NCBI RefSeq assembly: GCF_964019385.1
Contig: NC_088651.1
Coordinates: forward strand, 1,798,847-1,862,846
From: Sycon ciliatum
Lineage: Eukaryota; Porifera; Calcarea; Leucosolenida; Sycettidae
Length of the DNA stretch: 64,000 nucleotides
Reading direction: 5' to 3'
The notes beneath the pieces are model-generated. The model was not told the origin of the DNA, did no database searches, and saw only the letters and a list, made by a program, of their open reading frames with translations. The translations under genes were made by a program, and so were the position numbers. Of the stretch, positions 62,734 to 64,000 are shown one piece after another (position 1 is the stretch's first letter; each line of letters begins with the position of its first letter).

Positions 62734-64000
62734 AATATCCCGCCTGCAGAACGGCCGTGGCTCACTTCGAGAACCAAACGTATGTCGTTTGATACTACCA
62801 ATTTATGGACCAATTAAATTAGCATGGAAATGAGGCATTCGATTGACTGCTGTAACTCCAGAACGGTTATGATTATTATACTTGTACAAGTTGCATGCAG
62901 ATTGCTGTTGCTGGACAAAGCTTTCATAATCACCAGACCGAATTCGGATCAGTAAAAGTTGCCAGAGTGAAGTGTTGAAAACCTTTTGAGTTCCATTGAA
63001 AGCGAATGCACTGTTGAATGTGCAATGTTCAGTGGGGTTTTCGCGAACTTTTTTTACTTGTGGCGTACGTAGATTTCATGCTCATTCGATCCGCATTCAT
63101 CTCAACTGTGGATTTGTCAAAAGCAATCGAGAAACGATGACAATCGACCCATAAATCCCCGCTTGAAGTTTCGATCATGTAATTATTATGATCTAAAGTC
63201 GTGCAATTGTCCATAAAGGGCTACTTGTTATTGCCATTCGTTAGTCCACCACAAGTTCCATTCTACATGACTGCAGTTTAGTACGAAGAGAAAGTGCCGT
63301 CCGGTCTGTTTCACTTCGTGTTCGGGTAACGTCCCCTCTTTTTGTTTATCTCCGATAAACATGACCCTCCCAAATTGGGTGGTCTTTGTTTCACGTTCTC
63401 GAAGTGCGCCGTGACCGTCTTGTGCCGTGGTCCGTCGTCTTTCGTCACCATCTTGTCAAATCTAAGAATCTTTGTTTGCTGTGATGTTTAGCTTGTTTTG
63501 GTCTTGAGTGTGCTCACCTAAAGTCACCTTCCCCTTTCTCATGGCATTTCATAATTTAGAACCTTTCAAGTTGGAAGGCTGTTGCTTTGCGCATCCAAGA
63601 CGTGATAGAGCATATTATCGTTGAATGTCAGTATCACACAAGTCCGTATTTTGCAAGCTGTTGCACATTCTGACTACACAACATTAATTATAGCTGTTAG
63701 TGTTAGTGTTGGACAGAAACTACGGATAACATGTAACAGTTTGCTCCTTTCATTTAAACATAGCGCCGCGGGGGTGCCACTTTCGCTTATGCCATTCAGG
63801 ATTGATGTCCGAAGAATAATACGATACAATGAAATGACAGAAGTGACGTCAACAAAAGCCGTTAGCAACAATACCAATAGGACTAATGGAAAACTTCATC
63901 CAAAGTATAAAGTAAAATAGAATATGCATACAACATGCCCGCGGAATCACGTGGATCACGAGAATCAGTCCTGTTAGGTGGGGCGGGCTCCACGCCATGC
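62734..64000. other. Unassigned stretch with one array-related module
   Basis: TCAAGTTGGAAGGCTGTTGC and TTTGCGCATCCAAGACGTG at about 63566-63605 resemble the unit's AGTTGGAAGACTGTTGGAGTGCGCATCCACG, and CACCTTCCCC...TTTCATAATTTAGAACC before it matches 3510-3550. A frame at 63621-63920 has no known family. No gene is supported. Confidence 0.4.

Overview
The window reads as animal (metazoan) genomic DNA, most likely from a marine invertebrate. The evidence is a BEL/Pao retroelement, a Mutator-like transposon with a FLYWCH zinc finger, several LINE and tRNA-SINE families, dense inverted-repeat transposons (MITEs), very frequent ACATGT tracts, and histone-type mRNA 3' ends (stem-loop plus purine-rich downstream element) of the metazoan U7-dependent kind. 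Nothing in the sequence fixes the phylum. No conventional multi-exon host gene was recognised.

Positions 1-22545 hold a tandem array of a roughly 4 kb unit: three full copies and one broken copy. Each full unit has a nest of inverted-repeat elements, then a head-to-head pair of tiny genes, then a TATA box followed by a splice-donor-like site. The leftward gene (A, 33 aa) starts MRLELE and ends WLFA. The rightward gene (B, 37 aa) starts MDEFRMNPELEK. Each has one hydrophobic segment, and each is followed by a 16-nt hairpin matching the replication-dependent histone mRNA stem-loop and, a few bases later, a CCAAAGAAAGAA element. Unit 1 is split by a whole-looking BEL/Pao element with a 5-bp target duplication. 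Unit 3 has a pogo-like MITE between the two genes. Unit 4 carries a hAT MITE and a foldback element. Dispersed relatives lie at 49369 (A type), 51361 (B type) and 61242 (A type, decaying). I take this gene family to be the main candidate for an undescribed system.

Positions 22546-32100 hold a broken gene of an uncharacterised family, a 22-bp minisatellite of about 31 units, a LINE with an inverted 5' part, and a large inverted array of 477-bp repeats. Each 477-bp repeat encodes a complete type I hammerhead ribozyme about 40 bp after a TATA box embedded in a palindrome: three units face left, four face right. AAT tracts flank the array. The next element to the right has 265-bp terminal inverted repeats and an ORF whose C-terminus faintly resembles Penelope-type GIY-YIG tails.

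Positions 32100-49250 are a mosaic of MITEs, microsatellites, a GIY-YIG fragment, a broken IS630/Tc1-like transposon with subterminal GCGAAAACGG arrays, and two Mutator-like elements. The second Mutator-like element is itself interrupted by a hAT MITE and by a LINE 3' end.

Positions 49250-64000 hold the three dispersed small genes among LINE 3' ends, SINEs, nested MITEs, one near-perfect 220-bp palindrome and stretches in which I see nothing. Because paralogous empty sites sit in the same window, several insertions (BEL, pogo-like, hAT, foldback, LINE) can be defined to the base or nearly so.
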